Of a stretch of DNA of 64,000 bases, positions 1-10,888 are shown in pieces. The stretch is from Microdochium bolleyi (Eukaryota; Ascomycota; Sordariomycetes; Xylariales; Microdochiaceae), in NCBI GenBank assembly GCA_001566295.1, contig KQ964254.1:496001-560000 (forward strand). The letters are read 5' to 3'. How positions within the stretch are numbered: the first letter of the stretch is position 1; each line of letters begins with the position of its first letter. The position numbers were made by a program, and so were the translations under genes. The notes beneath the pieces are model-generated. The model made no database searches, was not told the origin of the DNA, and saw only the letters and a list, made by a program, of their open reading frames with translations.

Positions 1-2804
1 AGTCCCGGTCTTCACAACTGCTTATCGCTCGGCTGTCGACGACTTGAGCACAACGAACGCCTCTCACCTATTGTGGGCAAGGTATTCAGGACACAGAAGC
101 TGGAGCTCCCGCGCCCAAACTTGAACACGTAGGATCCCCTTACCCATGTGACACGGTATCGATTACAGAATCTCCATACGCTAGACAGGGACTCCAAAAT
201 CATGAGTCGCCAGTTTGTTGGAGCCGCATGCAGGACCAGACCTTGAGCAGTAGGTATCTAGCCGGATTGAACCACCGAACAATGTACGGATAGCAGGACC
301 AATAGTTGTTACGTCGATCGAGTGCCACAATGACCAAATGCGAGGCTGGCGCGTGCACATTCCGTAGTCCAGCTCCGTCACTGCTTCTTTCGTGAACGAC
401 TCGCTTTCATGCACTGACCTTCGTCGCATACCTGGCGGCTGGTCAGCAATGCAAAGCTACAGCAGCCGTGACGACACATGCCATTGATGATTCCAGGTGT
501 CCCGAATACCCTATGCTCGGGAAGGGCGCAAGGACGCTGTACAGGCTTGATCATCGCAGGCTCGCGCCGAGGTTGGGTGGACTAGAAGCGGCGCACAAGC
601 CGAGCACAATTTCAACGAGTCGGAAATTGTCACGGCCACGAGCATTTCCCCGCTTGGTCTCCCCCACAATCCCCCAGCTCCGTGAGAATCCGCTTTTTCG
701 ACCAAGCACGTAATACTTGCCTCCGGAGTGCTCGGTTATTGCTCTCACATGCAAGTATTGTGTACAGACTGGACGAAGGAAAAGAAGCTCGGGGATGGGG
801 AGGTGGCGCATGGAACACTTCTGTCTGCGGCCCACCGCCCCCCCCCTCCCCCTCTCTTCTTCCCTCTCACCCTCACTCGGGCCTCTCTCGCTGGGCGCTC
901 TGTCGCGAGCTTTGGAGCGGCCTTGGGGCGGGGCTACGTCGCGTAGAGCAGCAGCAGCACCAAGCACGGTTTTCGTGGCCGGTGTCGAACCCCCCCACCA
1001 CTGACCCTAGGCGGAAATCCATCCCCGCGTGCGCCCAGTTTGGTCTCCAAAAGTGAACTCCACATTTTGTTGGGATGTTGCGTTGCGCCCTGGCCCCTCC
1101 GCACCACGAGTTATGCGCTCCAAGCAGCCATGGACAGGCAGGACAGGTTCTGATGCAGGCGGGAGAAGGGAGCACGTGCGTGTCCACCGGTGACCAGAGG
1201 TGACTGCCGTGGTCCAGCAGGACGCAGACGCAGCGCGGAGGCTGGCTGGGACTCCAAGGTGCTGCGGGCCCACTGCGGGCAGACTCGTTGATGGTGCCAG
1301 AAAGCAAGCCGCAGCCTGGAAGAAAAAGGAACAGCCAGAGCGGCGGACACACAAGTTGGAGCGTGAAGCTCGTGCTTGGAACACGGGCCAGGCGGGCAGG
1401 CTGGGGTGATGTGCTGTGCCCTGACTGGTGGACGGGTCGAGCCACCCCCCACCTCCTTCTCCAAACTGTTCAAGGTTGCCAAGAATTGGGACTGGGGCGG
1501 GCCCCGCAGGCTCTGACAATGGGCTCAGAGCTGCCACTGCGGCACTGCCTTCCCCAGCTCGGCCCAAGCTCTCCTCCAGGCCTCCTCCACACACGGCCCT
1601 CGCAAAGCACGTTTCTTCTGCGCCTGCAAGGCAGCCCGTCTGCATCAGGCAGCCTGTGCTCTGTATGGACCCCCAGCATCGTGCCAGCACTGCATCAGCT
1701 CACCCGCCTGCCAGCCTGGCCTGCTGTCACAGCCCAGCCCAACCCAGCAGGGCCACCTGGGCGGCCGGATAAACTGACGCACGGCATACCAGACGCTCCC
1801 AGAGAGGGTTCACTCCCGTCCTCCCGCCGGAGCGAGGCTGCGGTAGCCGACCGGCACAACCCAGCTCGACCAGAACCACGCACAAGGTGGGCTGGGCGAG
1901 ATATAGTCGGCCTGTTCTGACCAGCACAGCTCGGCTCGGGCCAGGGCCTCCCTTGCCGGGTCGCCCAGTTCGGGGAAACATCCTCCACGTCGGAGTCGCC
2001 TGCCTATCCTATCCTATCTGCCCCCTCCCCGCGCACTTGTTGGACACGCTTAGCTTCGCCTGGCGCCCGCCCGTCGTGTCTTTTGTGGTTAGCCGCTCGA
2101 CGTCTACTCCGCATCCCTCCCGGCACCCTCCCAGAAGTCCCCCTCACGCTATCGATCCCAGCCGCCAGACTCCTCTCCTCCTCCTCCACCTCCTCCACAC
2201 CAATTCTGCGACGATACCGCCTGTCTGCGACTCTGCACGCCGCTGCCACATCCCGGGGCCTGTCACGCGCAGCTGTGCTCTCGCAACGCCCTCCCCATCG
2301 ACGATATACTCGACATCGATTTTGTGGCGAGTTGGTTCTTCAGGCGTTTGCACTGCGACGCATTTCCCACAAAGCAAACACGGGCACGAGAACGTCCCGG
2401 GTATCTCAGCACAACCTGCTATTATCAAGTCGCCTTGTTCTGCGCCAACTTCAGGACATAGCGCCCATCAAGAGCAATTGGCGCCACCGGTCTCAACGAG
2501 AACGGCACCGTAATTTCGACTCTTTCGAGTCGAAGCAACAGGAAACCGTCCGTCAGCCCGACGAGATTGGGACCGGGTCGTCAGCCTCGCCGGCTTTGCG
2601 AAGGCTCAGCCTACGGCATCGCTACAGACCCAGACACCCTCTTCACGGCCTGAGACGGATCGTGCCGTCGTTTCACGATCGCTGAGGGTTACAACGTCAG
2701 CGTGTCGCAACGGTCGCTGGCGAAATATAGAAAGAGATTACTCTCGTTTGACGAACATACTTCGGAACAAGCTGGCACAAGTTGGCTTGCCATTGCTGTC
2801 TCTG
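1..2804. other. Non-coding stretch, left edge and leader of the C2H2 gene
   Basis: No gene could be supported. The open frames here overlap on both strands, lack recognisable domains and look like chance frames in GC-rich DNA. From about 1.9 to 2.7 kb the sequence is rich in C/T tracts, as is common in promoters and long 5' leaders of filamentous fungi, and probably belongs to the zinc-finger gene that starts at 2805. A TATA-like string lies near 1900. A gene running off the left edge cannot be excluded. Confidence 0.5.
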
Positions 2805-5800
2805 ATGGACCACAATGCGATGGCCACCGACGAGGGCGGAGATGGCAAGCAGCAGAAGCCCAAGACTCTGCCTTGCAGGTACTGCAGCAAACACTTCAGG
2901 TATGTGCTGACCGTCTTGCAGCTGATCACGTCTTTCCAATCATACTAACTTCAACAGGCGCGTTGAGCATGTTCAGCGCCATGAGAGAACACATACCAAA
3001 GAGAAGCCCTTCAGCTGTGGCTGGGCTCGCTGTGGCAAGACATTCGGTCGCAGGTATGTAGCCGCAATCATTTTTCATCCGTCCACTCCGAACCCCAATC
3101 TCTCCAAAGCACGGTTGATCTTGGGGTAGTGCCCGAGAGGTGTTCTCTCGGCTCCCTTCTGCCCTCCCGATCCTACCTCCCGGCGGGGTTCTCCCCGATT
3201 TGCCGTGTCCAGCACACACGAATGCCGTGTGGCCCCCTCGGCCATGGCCACAGCTTACCTTCAAGTGACTCGTGCCCACTGTAACCGTTTGTTCCGTGCT
3301 CAATGTCTTTCAAGAATTCACCTGTCCTGCATCACCGCATACTCCTGTCATTACACATTTATTGCGCCCGGTTGCGCATGGGCTCTCCTATCTTCTGATC
3401 GCCACCTACCTATGCTGGATTACTTACATGTTTCATGGATATCAGGGATCTCCTCGTGCGTCACGAGAAACTAGTGCATCTCAATGAAGGCTCCAACAAA
3501 GAAGGAAACAGACCCAGGAAGTCGTCTTCGGGCGAGTCTGGCATTCATGTTGCTCAACAGTCTCCGCCCCCGCCAGTCCCAGCTGAGGCTCGGGTCAACC
3601 ATGATATCATGAACATCCCACAGCAGCACCAACAACAGCAATACCAGCGTGAGCCAATCTCGGCGATGGGGCTAAACTCGGATCACCGAGTGCCCTCGCG
3701 GCCTGCGGCTTGCAACCTTGACCTCCTGTCTGACGCTGCGACCCAACTCGCATCTGCCAACGAGATGAACTCCATCGCGCCAATGGTCACGGACCTGAAC
3801 CATCAGCGCATGAAGAACTATGACGATGGCATTGGGTACGGGGAGCGGCCCCGGGAACACGAGCCCCCTACTGTAGGTTTCCAAGGGCATCCTGGACCGA
3901 CGCCGCCAGAAGACTTCAACCTGTTTCTGGATGAGTTCTCAACATCGGCGCATTTCCTACCACCGGGTTTCGAGGGTGAGCAGTCTGTCAGCGCGTGGCT
4001 GCAACGAGGTGGCCCGTCCAAGCCCGCATCTCAGATGCCAACGAGGTTTTCTTCTCTTGGTCCCGATCCTCGAGATTTGCAAGACGGCGTTCGAGGCGGC
4101 GATGATGGCGGGAAAGCCGCATTCCAACGGATCTCTGCTGCCGACCACAACGCGCTCAAGAGCCGCCTGGACGAGTTCACCTCTGTCCTTCCCAGCGACT
4201 TCATTTTCCCCTCGCGACATACCCTCACGCGCTTTGTGGAGGGCTATGTGACCGGCTTCCATGATCACTTGCCCATCCTCCACCTGCCGACGCTCAGCGC
4301 TGTCGACATGTCTCCGGAACTTCTCCTCGCTATCCTCGCGGTTGGCGCACAGTACAGATTCGAGAGCCACAGGAGCAACGCTCTATGGTACGCAGCGAAG
4401 TCGGTCGCTCTTGAGCAGATCCGGCGGCGGCGCAGTCGGGAGATAACAGGACTTTTGCCGACTCCAGCCGCATACAGCCCGCACTCCACACGGCCGTCAC
4501 CGAGTCACGGTTTTCGACATTCATTCAGCTCTGTGCAGCAAGAGCGCCCTATGACGCAGGACACACATCGCGAGCCTTAGTACGTCCCAAAGTTACTTCA
4601 CATATACTCAAGAGTGCATTTCACTGACATATGTTCTTGTACAGCTCGCCAAATACTCCTCAAGCTCGGATGGAGACCACCCAGACTATTCTCCTTCTCT
4701 TTGCGGTTGGCCTATGGGGTGCGAAAGCTATTCTGCATGAAGCTTTATCACTGCAAAGTCTTCTCTCGCTCCTCGTCCGCGAGGAAGGACTTGCATCCGA
4801 GTCGACCCAGACCAATGACTGGGAGTCTTGGGTGCGTATCGAAGGGGCCAACCGGATGAAGCTCACGGCTTACTGCTTCTCTAACCTCTGCAGCATCGCA
4901 TACAACATGCCGCCTTCGTTGTTGACATCGGAGCTCAACCTGTTCCTACCGAACTCGTCCAGACTTTGGAAAGCAGAAAGTGCTTGGCAGTGGCAGGAGG
5001 TCCGGCACACAGTCGCAATGATGGACACGTCTTTACAGGATGCATTTTCGAGATTGTTCAGCCGGTCGCCGCAGGGCCCACCGCCATACATATCGTCACT
5101 CGGAAACTACGTCTTGATTCATGCTCTGCTACAGCACATCTTCCTCCTCAAGCAGACATCTTTCACGTCCGTACCGTCATTCGAAGCCCCGCGAGGCCTC
5201 CGCCCAGACGATGTCGATGACTGCTCCCAAGCGCTGCGCTTCTGGCAGATGAGCTTCGAGCAGCAGCAAGTGCGTGCCAACGAGAGCGGGCAAAACCTGG
5301 CCGGCGAGTCATTCCCCGGAGGCGCAGTTGTGTACAACTCGACGGCGCTGTGGAGGTTAGCGTCGATCCGGCTCTACACGGATTTGAGTCCCAGCCGTGT
5401 GCTCGAGACACGTGACGCGGGGCTCATCGCACAGGGCTTCAGCAGCGCCCCATACCTGATCCGCAGCGTGCGCTTAAACCGGGCCGTGCTTCAAGCGATA
5501 CATGCGCTGTCGATGCTGGTGAAGCTTGGTGTCAACTACGTGGCACGGCGCAAGTCCACCGAATGGAGCATGCAGCACTCCCGTAAGTGACTCTGATCGT
5601 TGTGATAAATGTGGCTGCTGATACTAACACACTGTCAGTCTGCAACCTGGAGTGCGCGATACTCCTGTCCAAGTGGCTCATCACGCTCAGCGCCGTCGGC
5701 CCGAGCGACAGCCCCCTATCGCCCGAGGAGCGCAATCTCCTCGACATGCTGCGGCGGATGCTCGACGAGACCGAGTTTGCCGTGCCCATCGACCCATCGC

Positions 5801-6036
5801 TGGCGCGCAACAGCAGCAACGGGTCCTCGGGCAGTGCCATCAACGGCCACGCCAACGAGGGCGCGAAGCTGCGCCAGCTCGCAGCGGCTGTCATCCGACT
5901 GTGGGCCGAGACGTTCAAGGGCTCGCACATCTTCGACGTCGTGCAGGTCATTGGCAACGGGCTGGAAGGCTACGCCGAGATCTTGGAGAAACCCCCGACG
6001 CCTCCGCTCGTGGGGGCCAGTGCAGGACTCGGGTGA
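2805..6036 (+). CDS. C2H2 zinc-finger transcription factor with fungal_trans domain
   Basis: Five coding exons: 2805-2899, 2958-3053, 3446-4579, 4645-5582 and 5639-6036, giving 886 residues. The N-terminus carries two classical C2H2 fingers. Finger 1 is C24-x2-C27-x12-H40-x3-H44, and finger 2 is C52-x4-C57-x12-H70-x4-H75, linked by a TKEKP-type linker. Asn/Gln/Ser-rich spacer follows. The larger C-terminal part resembles the fungal-specific transcription factor domain (PF04082), with the typical hydrophobic stretch TILLLFAVGLWG in exon 4. This architecture is known from AmdX/Klf1/Zas1-like nuclear regulators, so DNA binding and RNA polymerase II regulation are inferred. The start is the first in-frame ATG upstream of finger 1. 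Both fingers are interrupted by introns. The second intron is long at 392 nt. Target genes cannot be read from the sequence. Confidence 0.85.
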
Positions 6037-7603
6037 ATTCTGGCTCGTAAGGGTTATGGGGCTTTACTCACCCGCGGAGGGGCATGCAATGATCCGGCGT
6101 GCGAGGTTTGTGAGATGGTTTTGGATGCGTGATTGTAGCATAGTCGGCCTTTTCTTTTCTTTCTGTCTCTGCCGATCCCGTGGCGTTCCGGTGATAGTCC
6201 CGGTGGAGGGCTTTGCTTCTATCGTCACCGAGTAACACTTAAAACGATCAAGGTGTTTGTGGATGGGATTTTTTTGATGTCTTTTTTTTTTCCCAGCGGA
6301 CGGGCTAAAGGGCCACTGGGGGGTCATTCTGCCCCAATTAGACGGTGGAAAATATCACTGCAATTCTTTTATTCTATACCCATGTAACGCGTTTATGCAC
6401 GATCGACCCGTGAACAAGTTTCCGAAGCTTCAACATCCCCTTATACCAAGGTTCAGTGTTGTGGGAAGCGACGTTCCTTTTCTCTTTTGTTCTTCCATTA
6501 CCGCTTCCCACGCAGTGTGCTTGCAGTGTCGCTCCCGCGCGCGGCTCTGATTTGAAGTGAGGTCCAGCCTGACTTGTGAATGTTCACATATACACAATAG
6601 GGTAACCAGGGTAAGGAGTAAGAAGACTGGGACTATGGTTTGTGTGTAGCGTGTGTTTGGTTCGCGCGCAGGTTGCTTTTCTTTCTCTTTCAAGATATGC
6701 CTGTTCGGGAGAAAGGAGGGAAGGGAAAGGGACGGGTGCTTACTGCTGGCTTCTGGTACTCATCCACATCGAAGGATAGGAGAGGAGGGGGTTTGACTTG
6801 ACTCCAAGAAAGAGAGAGGTCTCTTTCATACCAGCCCCCCCCCTTTGTTTTTTTCTTTCTCCTAGCTACGTCGTACACGGACTTCCTCCCTACACACGAG
6901 TACCGTTAATCCAAGATGAGGAGGGAAAAAAAAAAAAAAAAAAAAAAAAAAGGACAGTTTGGAAGACAGACCCTGGGCATAGCGAGCTGGATGAATGCAT
7001 ATGGATGGGAGTTTCTGACACTGTGGCGCGGAAGCCTATCATTAAGAAAGCTGAAGGCTGCGACGGGGAAGTAGTCGCCTGGAGGGTTAACTTAAGGGCT
7101 AACTAGTAATGTAGTTATTATTGTTGTTGTTTTGGGTGTTGTTCTTGAGCTGCCTGGAAGGGAAAGTGGGGAAAACAAAGGAGTCTCATTCACAGGACGT
7201 TGACATGTGTGGAAACTGTCTTTCCAGACTTTATATAAGAAAGTTCCTCCTTGGGGCACGGTACTCCATTCACAGGATTCTTCTCGCAATCGTGCAATGT
7301 GTTTAGATATAGATGACTATGCCTAAGTTGACCAATGTTGGAAAGCAAAGAATGATCCAAATGATTAAGAAATTTGATCGGTCGTGATATCTCATGATGG
7401 GGTGTTTGGGGTGGGTATATATATATCTTCAAACAAAAACAACAAATTACGGTCCGGAACTAGTTGAAGAACAAACCGTTGACAAACAGCAAGCTTCTCA
7501 TGACCAGTCTCAAATTATTCATCGGGAAGCTCGGCCAAGCCTCCCGCCCCAAGGGTTTCCCACCTCTTCTTTCATGTTGACTTCCCTGTCTCAGTGGCGA
7601 GGC
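6037..7603. other. Intergenic, 3' flanks of two converging genes
   Basis: No gene seen. The stretch holds the 3' flank of the zinc-finger gene and the downstream region of the Cys-rich protein gene on the other strand. It includes T-rich and A-rich runs and a 26-nt poly(A) tract, listed separately. Confidence 0.6.
6926..6951 (+). repeat. 26-nt uninterrupted poly(A) tract
   Basis: An unbroken run of A is read directly from the sequence. No AATAAA signal, reverse transcriptase relic or obvious target-site duplication was recognised beside it. It may be a simple slippage-prone mononucleotide repeat or the tail of an unrecognised retroposed sequence. Confidence 0.9.
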
Positions 7604-8428
7604 TTAAAACAGGATCGCCGCGGCGCCGGCGACGGCACCGATGAGGCCGGCCGCGAGCTTGGCGTGGGGCTCGAGCTGGGCGCCGGCACCGGTGCCACCG
7701 GGGAAGGCAGGCGGCGCGGAGGTGGCGCCGGCGGTGGTAGTGGACGACCTGGTGGAGGTGCGCGAGGACGAGGTCGTGGTGTCGCCGGGCTGGGTCGCGC
7801 CGCCGAAGTCGGGCGTGTCGTCCGCCGTCGAGGAGCTCCGGGTGGAAGTGGGCGTGGTGGCGGCGGTGCCGGTAGGGTTGGAGGTGAGGGTGCCGCCACC
7901 ACCACCGCCGCTGCAGATCTGGCCGATGCGGCAGCACGCCGTGGCCGTGCAATAGTAGCCGGGCTTGCAGGAGCCGCTGCCGTCGTTGCAGCAGGTGTTG
8001 CCGAGGGTCATACAACCGTTGTCGCAAGGCGCCTGGTTGACGCCGCAGGTGCCGCCGCCGGTGCTGGGAGGAGGGCTGAATGTGGGAACGGGAGGAAGGC
8101 TGAAGGTAGGGATAGGCGCGGGAGCGCCGCCGGAGCAGACAGAGCCCTTCTTGCAGCAGGCCGTCGCCGTGCAGTAGTAGCCGGCCTTGCAGTAACCGTT
8201 GCCGTCGTTGCAGCAAGTACCGCCGATCGTCATGCAGACACCCTCACAGTAACCGCCTGGACATGTCTGGCGGTTGCTGAGGAGGCTGTTGCTTACGATG
8301 CGGGCCGCGCTGAAGTCTTCGGTCTTCAGGGGAGACGCGAGCTCCTCCCTTGGGATAGACTCAGACTGGCCATTGACCAAAGCCAGAGGCAGCAGGAAGA
8401 GGCCGAGGAGCTGGAAGTGGGAGCGCAT
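7604..8428 (-). CDS. Secreted, probably GPI-anchored protein with two 10-cysteine modules
   Basis: Single exon, 274 residues. Residues 1-20 form a signal peptide with a Leu-rich core. Two tandem Cys-rich modules follow, at residues 56-98 and 128-172. Each has ten cysteines in nearly the same order: C, C-x3-C-x6-CC-x6-C-x5-C-x4-CC-x5-C. Between them is a Pro-rich hinge. Residues 180-240 are Ser/Thr-rich and likely O-glycosylated. The end is a short hydrophobic tail (LAAGLIGAVAGAAAILF) after small residues, as in GPI signals. Similar Cys-rich GPI proteins are common at fungal cell surfaces. The exact function is unknown; a wall, adhesion or host-surface role is only an inference. The first Met gives the signal peptide, so the start is well supported. 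Confidence 0.85.
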   Translation of the reverse strand: MRSHFQLLGLFLLPLALVNGQSESIPREELASPLKTEDFSAARIVSNSLLSNRQTCPGGYCEGVCMTIGGTCCNDGNGYCKAGYYCTATACCKKGSVCSGGAPAPIPTFSLPPVPTFSPPPSTGGGTCGVNQAPCDNGCMTLGNTCCNDGSGSCKPGYYCTATACCRIGQICSGGGGGGTLTSNPTGTAATTPTSTRSSSTADDTPDFGGATQPGDTTTSSSRTSTRSSTTTAGATSAPPAFPGGTGAGAQLEPHAKLAAGLIGAVAGAAAILF

Positions 8429-10888
8429 CTTGAGCTATCGTGAAGCACAGGAGTATAATGCAATGGGCGAGAGGATGGAGCGAGGCAGCAGGCGGCTCAC
8501 ACTCGAGACGGGCGGCCATGCTTCCAGCTTTATACGCACATCGGGCTCCGTCCGCTGCCCTCAGACAAGCGGAAATCGAGTCATCTGTGCAGGCAGGGTA
8601 GGCAGGGCCCCTGCTCGGCCTCGCTCGACAGATCTGCACGTTTGCCATCGACAGACTGACCTCGCCTGCATTAGCTTACGCAAGGATGGTGGGTTGTGAA
8701 GTCCAAGACCAGGGCCCGGTAGACCCTGCCTCGCCTGCCTGCTTGCCTACTCTCCGAGCCTCGCACTCATCAACCACCAGTACGGCTAGCAACAGCACAC
8801 CCAGGCAATGGGCGATGGCTTGCAGAGGCCTGCCCAGCCACACGGGTGAGCACAGCCTTGCCGTCCAACTAGCTGTTCGGGGTAATTACCGAACACACGG
8901 CAGGCGGAGTCCGGAATATTTGTTTGCAGACGCCCAAGCTGTGCTCTCCAAAGACAAGTCACCTGCTGCCACCGGAAGACAAGCGTTGCCACGGCTGCGA
9001 AGCCACGCCCGTAATCAACCTCGGGGCTCAAGCCTGCATATGCAGTTCGAACCATGGTGTCCAGGCAAGGCACCCTGATCTGCTACGGGATGTTCTGCCT
9101 TGCCTTGCCCAAAAGGGTGCAAGGCAGTTCGGATCAGCAGAGTGTTGCCCAAGAAATCCATGGATACCTACTTCATCGTCATGCGAAGTAGCCAATCCGA
9201 GACGACTAAAGCGGAGCCAGGGCCAAACTCCTCCTGTACTTTTGATTAACAGCCTCGACAGTTTCCACAACCCTGCCGTGCTACTTGACTTTAGGTCAAT
9301 CTTCCAGGGCGGACCTAGTCCGTGCGGAGCAGTGTTCGTCGAGCTAACCAGTGGCATCCACGTCGTGGCTGACGCCCAAAGACACAGCTGCAAAGCTTGT
9401 CTCCCGAAAGTACAGGTCCTTGAACACATATTTGGAGCTTTGTTTGCCCTTCAGCCCTGATGAGACCCGACCATCCTTGGACGGGCCGGCGTGGCTCGTG
9501 TTGGGAATCATAAGCTAACTATCGACAAGAGGGGTCGAGATCGTCGGCAAATTCACCTTCGAGAGCGAGCGCGATCGCCACCCTCTCTCAACCTGAGCCG
9601 GACTGGTCGACCGAGGGGCATGCGCTGTTCGGTAGGAGTCACTGGACAGTCCAGGATGGGCCCGCGTTGTTGATCTGCAGGCCGATGATCGTGGATGTCG
9701 GGGACTCAGCGATCCGACTTACATGCGGGAAAGCGGACCCCTGTTTTCAGCTGCAGGGGTTGCACCTCAGCTAGCCCAGGCCTCGGGGGCAGACTGATCA
9801 GAACACACAGTGCAGGCACGACGAGCTTGTCAGTCCGACAGAGAGTAGGGCTGCGATGGTGGGTGCAATCGCTGACATGCTCGGGCCCGTTTGGGCCAGG
9901 CTCATCAGCCTTGATTAAGTGCTTACTTCTCCCGGTGGAGACAGGAAGTCATCTCGGTTCTGGTACCCGAGGCCGCAGGTAGTGAGCAGCGTCGGCCTCG
10001 CTCCAAGTCTCGAGCTTTTGAGAAGGAGCATGTCTGGCTCGCAGGCGCACTGAGCATGCTGCCGCAGCCTGCTGGCCACTTCTGCGTTCGAGTGGTGGTG
10101 AGCGGCTAGAGCAGAAAGAGCTTTCGCGAGTCTTGTCAGGTGGTGAAGTGGGTAGTGGGAGCCGCAGTCGGGTCCGGGTGCTTGCTTGGGGGCTGTGAGC
10201 GACCTTAAAGCGGTCAAGGTTTGGGTAGTGGGGGCTTGCTGGGGTAGCTTGGTGCCACACTCGACCTGGGCTGTCAGCTTGTCGAGAGACGGCGTGAAGA
10301 TCATCCTGTCGGCGGTGGATTGTGCCTTGCCTAGAAGCACTCGGTCCTCCGTCCGGCTAGGCTGGTGCTCAGTCGTGGAACCAGGCTAGGCGGGAAGGCG
10401 AGATTAGCACTCATCGGCCTCGCCAGTAGGATTCTTCCAGGATGGCTCTCGGAGAGGTCGTTCAGCTGTGAGGAGATCGACAGGCCGATCAAGAACGGCA
10501 TTGGGAGAGGTCCGTTCTTGTGGTCTCACGAATGAGGACGAGGTGGCATCTCGCTGTGCTTGGCTTGAGCTCACGGATGCTGCTGGCGCACACTGATTGT
10601 ATCAAGTACGAAACATGTTGTTTGGACTCCCTTGGTCAGAAGACGGGGTTCCATCGGAGCCGAGAGGCTAACAGAGGGTAGGGGTGACGCACGTGACTGC
10701 GTGCAGCTAACGCGGTGCTCAGACGCGTCTGGCGCCGCAAGGAGAGCGACATTTCAAAGCAGTGCAACGTCATCGTTCCCCAAAGGTGCGCTACTCAGCA
10801 CAACCTTATTCGCACCACTTGTCGGGTGCATACCTTAAGGTAATAACACGATTGACAACTCGAGTCAGCGTTCACGCCTTCGCATAAA
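8429..10888. other. Intergenic, promoters of divergent genes
   Basis: About 2.5 kb between the start of the Cys-rich protein gene (-) and the DUF2461 gene (+). Open frames on both strands are short, have no family signature and overlap each other. I see no tRNA, repeat array or mobile element here. Confidence 0.6.

Noticed and set aside
181..429. Minus-strand frame at the left edge, possible last exon of a gene
   Set aside because: No family signature and no supporting splice context inside the window.
2083..2685. 200-codon plus-strand frame upstream of the zinc-finger gene
   Set aside because: Arg/Ser/His-rich with no domain; more likely the 5' leader of the downstream gene.
4430..4579. 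Apparent frame change near the end of exon 3 of the zinc-finger gene
   Set aside because: A second frame looked protein-like there, but the annotated frame joins through a GTACGT donor to PNTPQARMETTQ in exon 4 without any shift, so no frameshift is needed.
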